IMG/VR virus record: IMGVR_UViG_3300047476_000227
Coordinates: 1-39,001 of that record
Source: a virus
Direction: 5' to 3' (one strand)
DNA length: 39,001 bases
The stretch's first letter is position 1. Each line of letters begins with the position of its first letter. This document shows, piece by piece, positions 37,606 to 39,001 of the stretch. The notes below the pieces were generated by a model. It made no database searches. It worked only from the letters and a program-made list of their open reading frames with translations, and had not been told where the DNA came from. The translations under genes and the position numbers were made by a program.

Positions 37606-38637
37606 ATGACCATTACCGAACGCATCCTGTCTGGAATCAAGCAAACTTTAGAAACTGGCGATAAAGTCACAATCGACTTGCGCGAGGCATCTGCTATCAC
37701 AGGCTCTGGTGACGGGGTTGGTGGTCGCACCTTCTTTGACAACGCATTCGCTGCACTGCGTTTTGCAAACCCAATTCGCGAGATGTCGCGTGTTATCCCT
37801 GCTTCTGGCTCAAGCGTTCAGTTTGTTGCTAAGACAGGTAATGCGGCAAACTCAACAAACCCGTTTGGATATACGTTCACGCCTGACAGCGGTTCGCCAA
37901 ACATCAACACGACTATCTGGCAACTGCCTACCCGTGTAATTTCTGCTCAACTGCCTGTGCGTTCAGCGGTTATGTCGGATGTGAATTACCTGAACGAAAC
38001 GCTTGTTGAAGATTTGATGCTGGAATTTGCACAAATCGAAGGCGCTTCAATGGTTTTGAATAATGACCAAGCTGGTTCTACCACCACCATTAACGGTGCT
38101 ACAAACGGTTTGCGCGGCTTGAATATGTACACCAGTGCTGCGTCATCTGCTTTCGGCACAAGTGGCACAGCAATTACAAACGGCATCCACTCAATTGCTA
38201 CTTACACCCAAGCAGCAGCGGCTGTGTCGTATTCCGACCTTACCGACATGACTCGTTTGTTCCCTGCTCAATACTGGAATCTTCCCGGTACGGCTTGGAT
38301 GATGCACCCACAAACAATTCACGAACTGCGTAACCTTGGCCCCGGTACAGCCGCAATCAGAGAATTCCCTGAAGTTGGCAGTGATGAAGGCGGCGCTATT
38401 AAAAATATGTTTGGCTTCCCTGTGATTGCCAATCCCAACATTCAAACAACTGGCGCTGGACAATTTAACATTTACTTGGCTAACTGGCCTCGTTTTGTGA
38501 CCATTGCTGACGTTGAAGAAATGACCATTCAGGCAATGGAACAGAGCAGTCCCGGCTTTATCACGCTATATGCGGAAAAACGTCTGGTAAGCACTGTGCG
38601 TGACCCGTTCGCTGGCATCCGACTTGTGGGTGTTTAA
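37606..38637 (+). CDS. Major capsid protein 2 (HK97-fold paralogue without delta domain)
   Basis: This 343-residue paralogue of the preceding gene has the shared segments 'GVGGRTFFDNAFAALRFANP', 'INTTIWQLPTRVISAQLPVR', 'NGLRGLNMY' and 'FITLYAEKRLVSTVRDPFAG'. The N-terminus before 'GSGDGVGG' is only 32 residues against 112 in copy 1, so the coiled-coil delta domain is absent. By analogy with T4 gp23/gp24 it may be a minor, perhaps vertex, capsomer; this is inference. It has its own Shine-Dalgarno (TAGGA). Confidence 0.9.
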   Translation: MTITERILSGIKQTLETGDKVTIDLREASAITGSGDGVGGRTFFDNAFAALRFANPIREMSRVIPASGSSVQFVAKTGNAANSTNPFGYTFTPDSGSPNINTTIWQLPTRVISAQLPVRSAVMSDVNYLNETLVEDLMLEFAQIEGASMVLNNDQAGSTTTINGATNGLRGLNMYTSAASSAFGTSGTAITNGIHSIATYTQAAAAVSYSDLTDMTRLFPAQYWNLPGTAWMMHPQTIHELRNLGPGTAAIREFPEVGSDEGGAIKNMFGFPVIANPNIQTTGAGQFNIYLANWPRFVTIADVEEMTIQAMEQSSPGFITLYAEKRLVSTVRDPFAGIRLVGV

Positions 38638-38640
38638 ACC

Positions 38641-39001
38641 ATGAGCGTTGACAACTATCAATACGCTGCGCCCTTTGGCGCTCAAACGCGCAATCCGTTT
38701 AACTACGCAAAGGTTGAACAGATTGGGCGCGATAGTGTCACACCTTGGTTGACGCTTGACGAGATCACGCAACAACTAAACCTGTTCCAAGACGAGAGCC
38801 AAGACACTTACCTGTCTTCTCTTGAGTTGGCAACACGGCAAGCAATCGAAGACTACTTGGGGATGTCAATCTTCCCAGTAAGCTATCGTGTGTTTTATGG
38901 GTCCGAGAGCCTTGTGGCGTCACCCATTAGCCTTGACTTGCCTGAAGTCAGCCAAAACTTTTACGCCAATCAAGCAGGTGTCACAATTAATTCGGTGGGG
39001 T
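38641..39001 (+). CDS. Head-tail connector protein, 5' part (continues at window base 1)
   Basis: The gene begins with ATG three bases after the second capsid gene stops and runs off the right end. Because bases 38875-39001 repeat 1-127, it continues in frame at 1-438 to give 223 residues. The N-terminal part carries 'TPWLTLDEITQQLNL' and 'ATRQAIEDYLGM', typical of gp6-like connectors. Its position between capsid and head-closure genes is the canonical HK97 order. No strong Shine-Dalgarno sequence is visible, so translational coupling to the capsid gene is likely. Confidence 0.88.
   Translation, partial: MSVDNYQYAAPFGAQTRNPFNYAKVEQIGRDSVTPWLTLDEITQQLNLFQDESQDTYLSSLELATRQAIEDYLGMSIFPVSYRVFYGSESLVASPISLDLPEVSQNFYANQAGVTINSVG
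38875..39001. repeat. Terminal direct repeat, right copy
   Basis: This is the exact second copy of bases 1-127. Removing one copy leaves a 38,874-bp circle. A length of exactly 127 matches a k-mer size commonly used by short-read assemblers, which supports the artefactual-overlap reading (inference). Confidence 0.95.

Noticed and set aside
1-39001. tRNA genes, insertion sequences and CRISPR arrays
   Set aside because: No cloverleaf with conserved T-loop and acceptor stem, no transposase-like protein and no repeat-spacer array were seen by eye. A covariance search could still find a divergent tRNA.

Overview
This window is essentially one complete circularly permuted genome of a tailed, HK97-type siphovirus. 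The first 127 bases (1-127) are repeated exactly as the last 127 bases (38875-39001). The unique genome is therefore 38,874 bp, and the head-tail connector gene runs across the arbitrary contig ends. The host is most likely a Gram-negative bacterium: the lysozyme is of the P21/R21 type, there are strong Shine-Dalgarno sites, and the small-gene families look like those of betaproteobacterial phages. A freshwater Burkholderiales host is my inference and is not shown by the sequence. I see no integrase, excisionase, CI-like repressor, DNA polymerase, helicase or tRNA.

Late region, plus strand, about 31.65 kb through the ends to 19.23 kb. A candidate promoter (31655-31683) precedes small and large terminase, portal, prohead protease, two paralogous HK97-fold major capsid proteins separated by a strong intrinsic terminator, connector, head closure and tail terminator. 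Next come two tandem paralogous tail tube proteins, tail chaperones joined by an apparent -1 frameshift at A_AAA_AAC, a gp10-like protein, an 810-aa tape measure, tail-tip proteins, a GNAT acetyltransferase and a gpJ-like protein. These are followed by a fibre/adhesin set (glycine-rich fibre, collagen-like fibre, beta-rich 697-aa protein), a glycosyltransferase with C-terminal TPR-like repeats, and a lysis cassette of small membrane proteins, a GTA-type holin and a lysozyme.

Early region, two operons diverging from about 21.86-21.96 kb. The leftward operon holds a 51-aa protein, an SSB-like protein, Gp157, a secreted Cys-rich 50-aa peptide, a winged-helix protein, a MazG-like pyrophosphohydrolase and DUF3310. 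The rightward operon holds small regulators, an HNH nuclease, an O-like replication initiator with internal iteron-like repeats (candidate origin), a recombination set (VRR-NUC, NinB, Ref-like nuclease) and a run of small, partly duplicated ORFs. It ends at a strong terminator at 28364-28390.

Accessory island, 28.4-31.5 kb. Its base composition looks different, with many CCTAGG and TGCC words. It carries a leftward operon of nine small overlapping genes that ends in two tandem copies of an about 88-bp structured terminator-like unit with compensatory changes, followed by a rightward HNH nuclease next to the terminase genes. Operator-like TAGGG-n4-CCCTA palindromes occur at both divergent control regions, which suggests shared regulation.

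The least explained elements are the duplicated capsid and tail-tube genes with the terminator between the capsid genes, the CCTAGG tandem RNA units, a structured leader shared by two unrelated genes (12.5 and 22.55 kb), the Cys-rich secreted peptide, and a row of three perfect hairpins between portal and protease.
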